A DNA stretch of 64,000 nt from Ostrinia nubilalis (GCF_963855985.1 NC_087097.1:4807001-4871000); one strand, 5' to 3'. Shown: positions 35,099 to 46,925, counted from the first letter of the stretch. The notes: generated by a model from the sequence alone, not told the origin. Translations and numbers: made by a program.

Positions 35099-36440
35099 CC
35101 TAGTTATTACTAGTTAAGTTATGAAAAATATTAATTTGTATCTATCCCAAAGTTAATCCTATGATTTTTCTCCCTATTGTAATTTTTTACATACCATATT
35201 TGCAGGTCTGTTTTCATTATTTTCCATTACTGTCACTGCCAAAATTATTTTAAAAACACCCATTTTTACAATGTTATCCCACTTTTATCCCTTATCAACT
35301 AATGTTGCCATAAACGTGCTGTCATCAGTCCATCCTATCCAAATTCCTGTCCTAAAACAGCTGTTCTATTAACTGACAGATGCGACGCTCCCCCAAACCC
35401 GTGATGCGCTTTAATTAATAAATTGACCATTCGAACTTCTGTTTGTAATTTTTGTTCGGGACTCGATTGACCCGTCCTTTAGCGTGAAGGATAACTGTTG
35501 ATATTTTTATCTTTAGATGAGACTAAGGTTCTTTTCATAAAAGTCTGAAGCTAATCTTTTGATAGTTTGAAGTCTGTGATTTGTCTAAAATTCAAAATAT
35601 TTGAATTGCACTTTAATATCATAACACACAGTTTTTAACCCAAGCATCTCTATTTTTAACTAGCTGACCCTACACAGTGTCTCTACCTACTTTATCTATA
35701 GCTATTCATAGATATCAATTTCCTGTAAAAAAGGAGGTTGTTTTCCCGAATAGGCTAGTTTCCTAAAAAAAATTATTTGGTCCGTCATGTTTAATATCAA
35801 AAAATATTGGACACATATATTTTTATTTGTCAATCTAACAAATAATTACATAGTTATGGTGCGTTGAAGTTCCGCACGACGTCACAACGTGCGGCACTTT
35901 TATGCAAGCATTGACGTCACGGGCCTCTTCTTATGAACTTTGGCGCGCTTTATCTCTTTAAATTTTCATTAGTTTGAAAAAGTGAAAAATACGTGTAGAG
36001 TATTTTTTGATAAGTTAACTGACGGACTAATTAAAACTCTTGCTTTTTGACCCAGGAAACATCCCTATTCCTAACGTTTCTAAGAACCGTTTTAAATTTT
36101 ACTTTTCTTGTCTTCTTCAATTTATAATACATACTTATTTGGTCCAAATGTATTTTCCATTTTCTGCTTAGCAACAAAACGTATAAATTTTTATCGTTAG
36201 ATAGAAAAGTCATACACCGGAAGAGAATCCCCCTCTTTGCACCGCGTATGGAAACGTACAGTTCACATATCAAATTACCCTTTTTTGCAAGGTAGCTCCT
36301 ATTACAATCACATAAGATGCGTCGTCGCCTGTACAGTCAGCGTCAAATAGTTCGTCTAAAAACATCCAAAGTTGCCAAAAAGTTCGCTACACGTCTTGTT
36401 ACAATTTGGAATAAGGTTGTTTTGTCAATTTTTTGCCCAC
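35099..36440. other. AT-rich non-coding stretch
   Basis: No recognised gene. TGACGTCA occurs at 35912-35919 next to a short inverted word pair (ccgcac at about 35872 and gtgcgg at 35889). The 80-codon minus frame 36031-36273 is unassigned. Confidence 0.4.
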
Positions 36441-36443
36441 TTA

Positions 36444-36560
36444 GGCTGGGTTCACCATCTTAATTTAACTTTGACAAACGTCAAAATCTGTCAAACTCCA
36501 AACAAAAACCACCGGTTATCGTTATAGTTATGGTCAAAGTTAGGTGGTGCAACTGAGCCT
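36444..36560 (-). mobile_element. GGCTGAGTTGCACCA MITE, copy 3
   Basis: Reverse orientation relative to copies 1 and 2: ggctgggttcaccatcttaa at the left, ggtggtgcaactgagcc at the right, and caccggttatcgttatagtt inside. TTA at left. Confidence 0.85.
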
Positions 36561-36865
36561 GTTTGACACTGACTGTACAAGCAAATCATACATAAGTATA
36601 AGTACCTCATACGAATCAGCGGGATACCAATTGTGAAGGGGAGACCCCGTTTGTTGGTTGACTTTGCAGGAAGGATGAAAATTGACTTCAAAATTTGATA
36701 GCAACTTAATTATTGGAAAGCTAAACGATAACTCTTTAGAATTATTTTCGCAAAGTATTTTTAATTTAGTTTCTTTCTTAAATGGAATTCCTTGATAAAT
36801 TACGTGATTGTTATTAGAAAAATATTGTTTAAAATGATTTTAGTGTCAACGTCTGAAATTTTTAA

Positions 36866-36945
36866 GGCTGAGTTGTACCATCTTATTTTAACCGTGACTA
36901 TAACCATAACAGGTGTTTTTGTATGGAGTTAAACATTTTAATAAT
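36866..36945 (+). mobile_element. GGCTGAGTTGCACCA MITE, copy 4 (right-truncated)
   Basis: Starts ggctgagttgtaccatctta and continues through gactataaccataacaggtg and gtatggagttaaac. The right half is missing. Confidence 0.75.
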
Positions 36946-37223
36946 GTCGTTAACTAGTAGAGAATGCCGTTCGTACTAAAAGTAGAAATAAAATACCTCA
37001 GTTTCGTAAGTTTTTTGATCCGCGCGTTGCGCAGGAGTAAATTTTCTTATTGAATGTAACCTTTGCATGATTAAGTTTAATGTTCACTAATATTCATGTT
37101 GTGTTTTAGCATAATTGTGAGAGTAAACCGAAATAATTAACAGTAAGCTCCTTAAATAACTTATTTTAATTATTTTCAGTATGATGACACCTGTCCTTAA
37201 AATATTATAGTAAAAGCCGAAAG

Positions 37224-37302
37224 GACCGGTCTTTGTGGAAATCCTTGGCGGAGGCCTTTGTCCAGCAGTGGACGTCTTTCAGCTGAAACGACAGAACGAA
37301 TA
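37224..37302 (+). mobile_element. RTE-like LINE 3' stub, about 79 bp, with 12-bp target duplication
   Basis: Plus translation gives a SLWKSLAEAFVQQWTSFS-like end and a stop. The duplication aaaagccgaaag lies at 37212-37223 and 37303-37314. Truncation leaves only the last few codons and the tail. Confidence 0.85.
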
Positions 37303-37828
37303 AAAAGCCGAAAGAAGAAAGGAACTAATCTTTAATTGCTAATGACATTAAAACATTAGCAAATATGATGTAGTATAAATTAAAACTTGCGATTGATTGT
37401 GCAATCGATGAGTTTATTAGAATCGTGATTTGGTGAATATTTTTACTCTCTAGTCTTGATAATAATATATCTTAACCAATTTGGATGTGGTTTTCATTGA
37501 TTTATTGGAAATTTAAGATATTTTTTTTAAACTTTTGGCAGTTTTTAAAATGGTTGACGGTTGAAATGGCGTTAAATAAATCTGTCAACTATTCATAATC
37601 TTAGTCTAGCCAGTAAAATAATTTTGTTTAACAGATACCTGTGGAAGAATGATTTGACAGCCACTAGGAAAAATAGTTCCTATTCCCAACCCATAAGGTT
37701 TCATAAGGGTGGCAAGTTGTCTCCCTAAAAAAGGTCATGGGTGCCTTAAGGGCAACAAAACGAGACACATTGTAACATAAACAGTAGTGTAATAGATTCT
37801 AATTTGCAACATAAATGTGTATAGGTAT

Positions 37829-37982
37829 AGTTGTTTCAATTCACGAAGGCAAGTGAGCTTTACATGTGTGGTGGCTCGCAACTGTTCGATTTTCAAAAGT
37901 TTTGATAGACATTCCACTATCGTTATGTGCGTGTACACGTACACACACAAGTAAAGCTTACTCGCCTTTGTGAGTTGCAAGA
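37829..37982. mobile_element. GTTGCAACTCAC palindromic MITE, copy 2
   Basis: Left gttgtttcaattcacgaagg and right cgcctttgtgagttgcaaga are inverted arms. The interior includes gtgtacacgtacacac. Homologous to 22878-22990. The 123-codon minus frame 37735-38106 runs through it and is rejected. Confidence 0.8.
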
Positions 37983-38392
37983 ACGAACTAAGTATAGCCG
38001 AATGCGCCGGCGACTGTAAATTACTTCGAAATTTAAACTTTTTCAAAGAAAAAGTATTCAAAGTCCATAGAAATAAGATTGATATTGTAATTATTTCTAG
38101 AGTCAAAAGTGAAGTATCAAAAGTTATTTAGTGAAATCTTGCACGATTCATACACATAGCAAATCAAATTATGTTTACGTCAATTCTTCTTGTATGACGT
38201 CAGTAAGAAAGTAACAATAAAATTAAAATCCGTAACGGCAATTATTTTCCAGATAATAGTCCATTTCAATATACAAGTTTATATGTTTGATTATTATTAG
38301 TTTCATGATTAAAAAGTTTTATTATTTTTAATACAGCGGGCAAAGTGACCATCAGGGCTGAACTGATACTTACCTATATAATTTTATATCTG

Positions 38393-38531
38393 TAAGGCCC
38401 AATTCGACCAAGCTTTTATCCGAGAATAACTCCTGGTATAACTGGCACATTGACAGTTTCAGTATGATGTCAAAACTGACGATTTATTCTGAGATTAATA
38501 TTTACTCTTGTTTGGTCGAATCCACCCTAAG
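38393..38531. mobile_element. Palindromic MITE, AATTCGACCAAG ends
   Basis: Left ggcccaattcgaccaagctt and right cttgtttggtcgaatccacc are inverted. The interior ggcacattgacagtttcagt resembles that of the family at 10805 and 52246, suggesting a related element with different ends. Confidence 0.7.
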
Positions 38532-38542
38532 GATGATAATGT

Positions 38543-38660
38543 GGCTGAGTTGCAGCACCTAACTTTGACCGTAAGTAAAACGATAACCGGTGTTTTTTCT
38601 ATGGAGTTTGACAGATTTTTCACGTTTGTCAAAGTTAAAGTAAGATGGTGCAACCCAGCC
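38543..38660 (+). mobile_element. GGCTGAGTTGCACCA MITE, copy 5
   Basis: Ends ggctgagttgcagcacc and gatggtgcaacccagcc. Lies 12 bp after the MITE at 38393-38531. Confidence 0.9.
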
Positions 38661-40290
38661 TAAGTAGTCAAGACGCTTTCAAAACATCTTGTTTAGGATT
38701 TTGATATTGTGCTTCAAAATTAAAATCTATATTATTTATTTATTTATTCCGACTAAATTAATAAAATTAGTAGTAACAAATCGTGAAATGTTGCTCAAGG
38801 AGATTTTCTTAACCTAAAGAATTTTAATTTTTTATAAAAAAGAAAAATATTTTTGAGAAAAACTATTTTTTTATTCTACATAGTTCCCGTTTTATTTTGA
38901 TGGATAAGTAACTTTTATTTAAGCTTCCCCAAGTAGGGTTGAAGTTTACAGTTGGACAAGTAGCGCCCTCTAGTGACGGTGTCGAACTTTCATTTTTATT
39001 TCAGGGGTTTTGTCATAATTATTTGTATTTCTAATTCAGTCTAAACTCTTGTAAAATGTATGATAGTTTTATAGGGTATTATTTTTTTAATACATTATTT
39101 TCTAAATACATTTAAAACAATTTATTTTTTACTGTTGGAGTAAAAAACTTCTAATATGACGAACCGTTGAAGTTTGAAACCACTTCCTTAATATTTCAAT
39201 AATCTTGAAAATTGAAATTGGATTGAATATTGAATAACATCCGTATTTAGGGTATCCGATATAGTCTTAGAATAAAATAATTTTTATTTTGAAATGTAAG
39301 TAATTGATGACACCGGCGTTTTTACCTACCGATTATAATATGAAATTAATTACAATTCAAATAATTACTGTCTTAATAATTTATATTCGAAGAGAGTCAT
39401 TCACACACATTATTGTGACAATTAAAAACATATCAAATAATAATAACACATCCTTATACATATTTGCATTTATAGAATCGGTTAATTTGTTAGACATTAG
39501 ATGATGATATTAGTGGTGACTTTATTAGCCTTTGTTTAAATTTTCAGTTACTAACTTCCTTTCATCGTATTTATAATTCCAAAACATTTCTACAATCCGT
39601 AAAAAAGTTATAGATGACGTGCAAAGGCGAACAAATAATATTCCATTAATTAAAATTTGTTTCGTTCATTTTCTACGAAAAAAGACTCCATCCATTAAAA
39701 AAACTGAACACAGATTAATAGCGCGCGTTTCATTAAGCAAAATAGTGCTGCCGAAATGTATCGATACGAAGAAAAAAAGTTGGCAAATAAATTTTTCTGC
39801 GCGTCCAAGTTAAAAAGTAAAAAAATACCTACAAAAGTGCAACTCTCGGTCTGAACCAATCGGCAGTTTGTTGTCTCGTATGCCCCGCCCCACTGCCACT
39901 TTTCCTCTTCGACACATCAAAAACATAATAAGCTATTTCAACGTTTTTCCAACGCACACGTAAAACACGTTTTACCGGCAATTCTTCGGGAAATTGTCCG
40001 TCTCATTCTTCGGCAACGAAACTTCGCCGGTTCAGATTAACGTAAATAAAGTACGTAATTAATTACAAAATTATGTTTAATTATTACGAAATTAATTTCA
40101 AAATAATAACTTCATGAGCTTATTTTTTCCGTAATTTAAAAAAAGAAGTAAGCAATCAACAAATTAAAATAAAAAAATACGCAAAATTATTCGAACCACG
40201 AAATCATAACAGATGTTGCAACTAAAAGAGTATAACAAGTAACAAAGTAACTTCCAAAAAACTTTTTTTTAAACTTAATTGATAAGATAC
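38661..40290. other. AT-rich non-coding stretch
   Basis: No recognised gene or repeat. Three 60-70 codon frames are AT-driven. It would be first-intron sequence if the leftward promoter at 40.3-40.5 kb is real. Confidence 0.35.
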
Positions 40291-40294
40291 TTAC

Positions 40295-40487
40295 AATATC
40301 CCCGAAGCTGAATAGCAGATAGAGGTTTAGATTTGTTTTCGTAGCAGTGACGTTGTTAATTAGCCGGCGCTCGCTGATTCATCACTTTATAGCGTCTCAA
40401 CGGCCAGTTCGAGCCGATACAATTACACTGCAATTATCTTATCCAGTTTATCCAAACAAATAATCCAACAAACAACACTATTTTATA
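40295..40487 (-). promoter_or_regulatory. Candidate leftward promoter with first exon and splice donor
   Basis: On the minus strand a TATAAAA box occupies 40487-40481. About 160 nt downstream the sequence gatatt is followed by gtaagtatc, a near-consensus 5' splice site (intron starting at 40294). The segment between has no ATG-led frame of note, which fits a 5' untranslated exon. The flanking 40560-41240 is GC-rich. Start site (about 40455) and exon are inference from motif spacing; no downstream exon was identified. Confidence 0.3.
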
Positions 40488-40559
40488 CAGTTTAAATTTC
40501 GAACGCACTCAAAAAGTTTCAAGCTTGACAGAAGACGCGCGAGTTTTTTTTTTCAGTAG

Positions 40560-41240
40560 CTGTCAAACGGAGCGCAAACGAACACAAATGCGGCCGGCCA
40601 CGTCAGAACGCTGACGTTCACTAGTCGCGACTCGGCGTAAGTCGAGGAGAAGAAGGCAGCGGTCTCTGGCAACCCGCCTTTCGTTCGTCTCGCTCTCGCG
40701 CGGCAATGCCCGCCCGCACCATTTTTACGGTTTAACCGACTCAATTCAATTCAACTCAACTCAATTGTCGTGGCGCGAATGCCTTCGCACTGGACGCTAG
40801 AGTGAGACGTATAGCGTTTGCCTCATTTCAGGTACCGTACATTTTTCCTAATGCAACTTACCGGTCCTGTGATAACTTGTGAAACTATTTCTCGGCCCAA
40901 ATAATGTTAGATGAGCGAGCGTTGACGTTCCGTGCATTTAAATCAAGAATCTGCGTTCGGAAAAGCGGAATAGAGCCTTAATCTTGGTTTAAGACGCAGC
41001 AGTGGCCACGGATACGTGTGTTTCTCTCGCGCCACTATCGTCCGGCGCAGGCTGGCGGCGGGTGCGAGCGAGAGGTCCGAGCGCCGAGAGGCGTTACCGC
41101 GTCTGTCGGTTCGTACTGCTGGGTGTGTAAAGTTTTAGGCCGAAACATGTAAAAATGCATCTTGAAAAAAAGTTATGTATTAAAAAAAGAAGCTTAGTGC
41201 GCGGTGGGGGCACATTAATGCTAGCGGGAGGTAGTGAGGA
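40560..41240. other. GC-rich island next to the candidate promoter
   Basis: Higher GC and CpG than the surroundings, including runs such as ctcgctctcgcgcggcaatg and gcgcaggctggcggcgggtg, plus an aattc/aactc microsatellite at about 40742-40766. A 63-codon minus frame (40553-40744) looks like compositional noise. The island may be the core of a divergent promoter. Confidence 0.4.
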
Positions 41241-42012
41241 TGGCTTTTTTCGCATGCTGTATTTTCGGGGGTCCGTGCAACTGGACAATGCATTATCGGG
41301 CAGTTCCGGCAGTTCCGACGCATCACCTTAGTGGGCCATTTGAACTCAAAAACCATTACATTTGACTGACGTGTCGCAGTTTTTCACGTAAATTGTTGCA
41401 GGCACGAATATCGAGTCGAATCTTCAGGAATATATTGCTGAAACGTTAGAAAAGAAGTTATACGAAAGCGAATATTTTACTGTAAAAGTATTTTAAAAAT
41501 ACTTTGAGAACTTTTTAACTACTTTATTGATTTTATGCAACTTCTGAAAGTTTTTCCGGAGAACTCAATGTAATTTTTAAAGTTCTATCGATATCCAAAG
41601 TTCCACGAAACATCCCAAAACTCGAAATTTTCTAATACGCAATCCTGAAATACAATTTTCAGTTCCGTGAATATGTAATTCAGTTACATTTTCGGGTATA
41701 GTTAGTAACAAAACTGGATTTTTTTTATTTAGAAGTAAAAAAATTATTTAATTTTATTCCAGTAAAAAGATAATTATTATGTGTGTCTTTCATCGACTTT
41801 TATTCTCGACTCAGATGGTTAGCTTTAAATGACATTGGGAACTTTTTGCCCCACTTTTCGAAAAGTAGCGGACACAAACGAAACCTATCACAGATGATAC
41901 ATACTAATATCCAATGAATTTCCGTGCATTTTTTTTTCTCTCTTATATGGGAATATTGAGAAAATGAAGTTTTAATATTTTATTTTATTTTACATTTAGG
42001 TAACATTTTTGA
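41241..42012. other. AT-rich non-coding stretch
   Basis: Nothing recognised between the GC-rich island and the SINE at 42013. Confidence 0.4.
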
Positions 42013-42312
42013 CGACCTCGGTGGTGGAGAGGCGCACACACCGGTTTTCAAGGTGTGCCGGGCCAATCCTGAGGTCCCGGGTTCGATTCCCGGCCGGGAC
42101 AATATAGAAAACGATCTTTTCACATTGTCTCTGGTTTGGGTATGTTGTGGTTCGTCGTTCCCGATTTCCATAACACAAATGCCTTAGCTACTTATTTTGG
42201 GTTGGAGTAATATATGAGATGTTGTCTAATATTAATTTAAGTATTTATAATATTTTATTTATTTATATTATTTTATTTATATTTTTTATTTATTTATATT
42301 ATTTTATTTACT
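42013..42312 (+). mobile_element. Metulj-like tRNA-derived SINE
   Basis: The head gacctcggtggtggagaggc carries an A-box-like TGGTGGAGAGG. The B box GGTTCGATTCC is perfect within cccgggttcgattcccgg. The body includes cgttcccgatttccataaca, gccttagctacttattttgg and gagtaatatatgagatgttg, typical of Metulj-type lepidopteran SINEs, and the tail is an (ATTT)n run from about 42236. The tRNA acceptor stem is not intact, so this is a SINE and not a tRNA gene. Minus-strand frames with SRPGIEPGTSG are the usual antisense artefact. Confidence 0.85.
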
Positions 42313-43204
42313 TTTATTGGTTACTCTGCAATGCCAAACAACATAACGTATAAAAATATCAAATCATTTTAGACAAATATATTTTCAACTTAGACTCGTC
42401 ATATCTCAGAATTCCCATATATCACAACATAGCGCTTTAAGTGAATATACCTACAAGTATAAAGCCTTGAAATAAAATATGTTTCATCTTTGTCCGCCGT
42501 GGGGCATTTTCTCATATTAAAGTTCCCAATGTCCATTGAAAACGTAAAAAGTACACTTTTACACAAAGAAACTTGAATGCTAGATCCCGTCATTTTTATC
42601 TTAGCTGTTAAAACTGCACTCTTCACTTATGGCATAAGGAATTTATTTATTCTTCCACCAATAGGCGAAGGTTTTGAATAAAAGCCATGGGGCTTCAGCT
42701 TTTTTTTTTTCAAGAGCTAGCATCAACTTAATCTTGCATTCACAGTTGCATGCTTGTCATTTAGAAACAGATAATGTATTTTCGTCTAAAAACAATAGAA
42801 ACTTACACTTCACTGTGAGAACTTCCAAAAAATCTTCCAATAACGTACAGCAAGGAAAAATGTACCATCTTTGCTGGAAAAATAGTTTTCTTTAACTTTG
42901 TAGAACTGAGCAAAAACTAGTAGAACTGAATCATATTTGATGCATTACAGGCACGAGTATTTCCACAGCTTTTCATTTATTTTCGTAAAGATGTATCTCT
43001 TTGCTGAAACCTCACGCTGACTTTGACTGATGTTTCATCGTAAGTATTTTGTTTCATTTGCTTTATACTCAACGAAATTAATATACGCTGTACAAATATT
43101 GATAGTAACGAAAGATTTATCAGCTTCAAAGAAATCGGTAAGATCGTCAAATTGAACCATAAAATTATGAAAATTCAGTTACCTGATTCACATTATCGAA
43201 ATGG
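42313..43204. other. AT-rich non-coding stretch
   Basis: Two unassigned frames of 73-75 codons. No repeat family recognised. Confidence 0.4.
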
Positions 43205-43473
43205 CAATGCCAGATTTTGTATGGAAAGTGGCGTCTTTTTTTTTTTCGCGCGGCCATCGACCAAACTTTGTTTTTTGATTACAAAATAGTGTAATAAACC
43301 AAACTTACTATGGCATGTATACCTCTAAACTCAGTCTGAACTGAGTTACGAGCATTAGAAGTTTGATGATTTTCATACTAGATAAGTTTGGTTTATTACA
43401 CTATTTTGTAATCAAAAAACAAAGATTGGTCGATGGCCGCGCGAAAAAAAAAAGACGCCAATTTCCGGCATTG
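43205..43473. mobile_element. Foldback element with long inverted arms
   Basis: Arms of roughly 100 bp, beginning caatgcc and ending ggcattg, pair around a short centre at about 43310-43385. Inner arm words gattacaaaatagtgtaata and tattacactattttgtaatc are exact complements, as are ggcgtc/gacgcc next to the T/A runs. No coding capacity. Confidence 0.85.
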
Positions 43474-43862
43474 TCTTTTCTTACAAAAGTATCAACCGTT
43501 GAAAAGGACTGAACTTCGTGCCTGAAATAAGTAACTTTTTAGAAGTTAGAAATAAACTATAAACCCTGAAATTATAATATCACTCCACTTAAATAATGAT
43601 ATTTTGTACCTATTGCAAAAGATACACTTAAGCTTTGATTTAGACAATATTCTTAGTTAGGCCCTTGAAATCGTAAATTGAACTCAATGATTTGATTTGC
43701 CCACTGGCTAGGCCATTCTAGAAATTAACGCACAAACCGTAAGTGAACATCTGAGTAAATCGAATCAAGTCAAATCGATTTGATTTTATTAGTCATGGGA
43801 ACTCGATCATTGATTCAGGATCATAAATGCAACGTGTAATCATTTAAGTGTAATTTTTCGTA

Positions 43863-45289
43863 GGGTAGACCGGGTACAATAGTACCACGGGTCAATAGTA
43901 CCATCGGCGATATTTCTTCATACAAGCGACGTTAGATTGTGTGCATAGCGTCAGAATATGCGCTTTTTGTGTTTCCATCCGCTCACCAGTCGGCGGCGCT
44001 TGCGCTGAAAAATGAAGGTGTACAGGAAGGATTTTTGTTTTTTGCCTAGCCGCAGTAAGTTTTTATGTCAAATATATGAGCCCATAAGTTGCCTAATATG
44101 CTATTTGTTACCAAAGTATTGTTGTCAATAGTTTATCCAGGCTCTAAACTTTGTATCGACAGCGAATTATTGGCATTCACTGTGAAAATGACTGAATTTT
44201 AGGTGAAGTTCTCTTGACTACCTACTTGGAACAAATGTACCAGTCTCCATGGGGTCAATTGTAGCGGTAGAATCAACCCCGTGGTACAATTAACCCCCGG
44301 AACCTTATTTTATACTTAATATTTTAAATTGGTTTTAAAGTACCTATACTTATAATAAAATAAGTTATTATAAAACATTCACGTGGTTATTTTACATTTT
44401 TACAATTATATTTTTATAATTATAGGCATACCTACCTACTGAAAAAATAGTTAATGTGTTTTATTAAATAAGTAGGTAGATGTCGATAAAAAGGTGATCT
44501 AAGCACCTAAATGCCTACTTAAAATATTTTAATATAGGTTTCTAAAACCCTTCTGAATATATACATTTTAGCTTAATTCAGTAAGTAACTAAGTATTTGA
44601 ACGTTTTGTTTTAGATGCCTCGACGTAGAGTCAAAAGTACTGATCACGGATCAACGGATCTATTCCTTTATGAACAGGCTTATGAAAAAATTTTAAAAGG
44701 GCGAAGCATTAGTAGGTATAAATAAATCAGGGTCAATTGTACCAGGGGTCAATTGTACCCTCATACAAAAATAGATTTTTAAGTTTTGATTATTCTATCA
44801 TTGTTATTATGCTTATTGTTGTTTCAGGAGCAATATCCGAACCAAATAAATGACATATTATGTAGAAACAGTTAGCTTTTTCGTTTTTATGGAAGAAAAG
44901 TTATTGTTTTGTTTTTAAACTTTAGTGTTGATTTTTCATCCTTGTTCCTAAATATTTTCGATCTCAATTAATAAAGAATGATGATTGTAGGAGATTAAGA
45001 GTACAGAATACCAATAAAGGTGATGATTAGATAAACATAACGACTTTTATAGCCTCATATATTATTGGTACAATTGACCCGTTGTAGGGGTCAATTGTAA
45101 CATGAGACATCGTACAGTTCAAACTCGTTTTTCATTAAGTATTCGAAAGAATAGTTCAACTCTGCATGCTTAAATTTGTAGCTTAGGAGTCTAGTTTTTA
45201 CAGCATACTAACAGAATAAGTTATATTTCATTAGATTTCTCAATATTGAACAATTTCCAAAAAATGGTACTATTGTCCCCGGTCTACCC
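43863..45289 (+). mobile_element. pogo-like TIR DNA transposon, about 1.43 kb, internally deleted
   Basis: Ends GGGTAGACCGGGTACAATAG and, read in reverse, GGGTAGACCGGGGACAATAG are near-identical inverted repeats. Both abut TA (43861-43862, 45290-45291). The motif gggtcaattgtacc or its complement recurs at about 43889, 44253, 44281, 44732, 44747, 45067 and 45088, as probable transposase sites. A transposase start (44615-44725) is retained. The TA target and Psq-type N-terminus point to the pogo branch of Tc1/mariner. The DDE catalytic region is absent, so this copy is non-autonomous. Confidence 0.8.
44615..44725 (+). pseudogene. N-terminal fragment of a pogo-like transposase
   Basis: An ATG opens 36 codons and a stop: MPRRRVKSTDHGSTDLFLYE followed by QAYEKILKGRSISRYK. 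The pattern of a basic MPRR start then a Y-A-G-S helix resembles the Psq-type helix-turn-helix opening of pogo/Tigger transposases, which bind transposon ends. The expected continuation (a second helix with AA and a P-TL motif, then the DDE domain) is missing. A good 3' splice site (ttttgttttag) lies directly before the ATG, and AG|GTATAA near 44713 could be a donor, so this may be one exon of a deleted gene. Identification is by remembered family pattern. Confidence 0.6.
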
Positions 45290-45686
45290 TATCGATAAAA
45301 TAAAAAGTCATTAGGAACACCACTAAATAAAAATAGGTTAGTTATAGGTATTTAGGATGTGTTTAATTATCCTGAAAATAGCCTACAAACTAATAAAGAT
45401 TTTGAATTTGAAATTAGGTATGTTTATTTTTTAAACTCGCAAAAGGGTGTCATCGAAAAGGTTTATTTTTGACAATAGATATTTTACCAATTTACACAAC
45501 TAATTAATAAGCATTACAAATCTTAAATATACCGATTAATATTAGTGAGATCTTTCGATTATAAGATACTTTAAGCCTCTGAAATGTATTCATAAAGGGT
45601 CTTAAGATTTGCACAAGTGCTTTGAAAATACTTTAGTACAGCCAAAAGCCTAACAGATTATACATTTTTATGGCAAAATATCACCT

Positions 45687-45841
45687 TACTAGCTAACCCG
45701 GCGAACTTCGTATCGCCTATGCTCATCAAAAATAATGTAGGATTCCAATGGTAAAAGATTTTTTCAAATTGGGTCGGTAGTTTTGAAGCCTATTCAATAC
45801 CAACAATCAAACATCTTTTCTTTTTCTATTATTAGTGTAGA
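45687..45841. repeat. Dispersed repeat (tagctgacccg family), copy 2
   Basis: tagctaacccggcgaacttc, cgcctatgctcatcaaaaat, ggattccaatgg and attattagtgtagatta match 34977-35098 in the same order, with a longer middle (ggtcggtagttttgaagcct). Confidence 0.65.
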
Positions 45842-46559
45842 TTACAACCATCCGGACCAAATTGTTTACATTTCTGTGCTATCGTTCTTCAATCATTTTC
45901 AGGGAATTCGTGAAATCTCCATCGCCAGCACGATGGAGATTTTCTGTGACGAACCAAAGAGCAAATAGATAAATTCTACTTAGTTAACTTCTAAATAAGT
46001 TTACTTAGTAGTGATTGACTTTACCTTAGCAATTTAATCATACTTTTTCCTTACTTAACTCAAAAGGTTAAGTCTACTTCAGAATTCGTCAAAAGTACAT
46101 TTATTTTTACGATGCATTGGAAAGGATGACATTTAATTTAAAACTTAAGCAAAACTAATTTAGTAATGTATCCAGGGCAGCATCGATTAGACACCAAATA
46201 GAATAATAGCCATAAAGGTCTAGATCGATTATTAGGTAGTGAGATCAGAGGCGCTCTAATCGCATTCGATGACGTTCGTGGTGTAACTCCATTAATTACG
46301 GAGCTCTTATGCGCTTACCTTGATGGGACGCAAATGTGTATACATGCACCTTAATCACAACTGAAAACTAGCATAAACAAGTAAAACATGATTCTTTTCA
46401 GCAAAACAAGTTCAAGACTATCCGTTAGATCGTAACCGAACTGGAAGCAAATGCACACAGTGATTTAACATTATATCCAAGGATTAGGCTACATTTAATA
46501 ATATGATTTACATACATACATACTTAATCATACTCATTATAATAACATAATAATTAAAC
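45842..46559. other. AT-rich non-coding stretch
   Basis: Contains a short palindrome (gaaatctccatcgcc / atggagattttc, about 45913-45944). No gene recognised. Confidence 0.4.
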
Positions 46560-46612
46560 TACTATCCATCAGGTGAAATTCAGGCCAAGAGCTTCCTTGT
46601 TGTGGATAAAAA
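46560..46612 (+). repeat. 3' end remnant of a tRNA-derived SINE
   Basis: catcaggtgaaattcaggcc and aagagcttccttgttgtgga, then an A-rich end, match the 3' portion of the SINE at 58339-58667. Head absent. Confidence 0.7.
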
Positions 46613-46810
46613 TAGAAAATCAACTTCGGAAAATCAACGTGACTACATATTATGGAGAAACACCAAGACAAGTGACGCTACAAAAGCTAAAAAATGTTTA
46701 ATAGTATTGACAATGGTGTAGAGATAAATCAAAAGTGAGTAGTCCGTTTACAAATATTTGCAAAATATGGACATTTTTTTAAATTAATTTGCAGACAGGA
46801 GACACTTTGA

Positions 46811-46925
46811 GGCAGAGTTGCACCATCTTACTTTAACTTCAAAAATCTGTCAAACTCCATACAAAAAACACCGGTTATTTTAATAGTCACAGTTAAAGTA
46901 GGAAGGTAAGTTGGTGCAACTCAGA
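46811..46925 (-). mobile_element. GGCTGAGTTGCACCA MITE, copy 6
   Basis: ggcagagttgcaccatctta at left, gttggtgcaactcag at right, and aaaacaccggttattttaat inside. Small insertion in the right arm (aggaaggtaag). Confidence 0.85.

Noticed and set aside
37735..38106. 123-codon minus frame
   Set aside because: Runs through a palindromic MITE. Not expected of a host gene.
40553..40744. 63-codon minus frame in the GC-rich island
   Set aside because: Explained by composition. It would lie upstream of the candidate TATA box on the same strand.
42025..42105. tRNA gene with perfect B box
   Set aside because: Acceptor and anticodon arms do not fold properly, and the sequence continues into a Metulj-like SINE body with an ATTT tail.
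41980..42178. Overlapping minus-strand frames with a SRPGIEPGTSG peptide
   Set aside because: This is the usual antisense translation of a tRNA-like B box in a SINE, not a protein.
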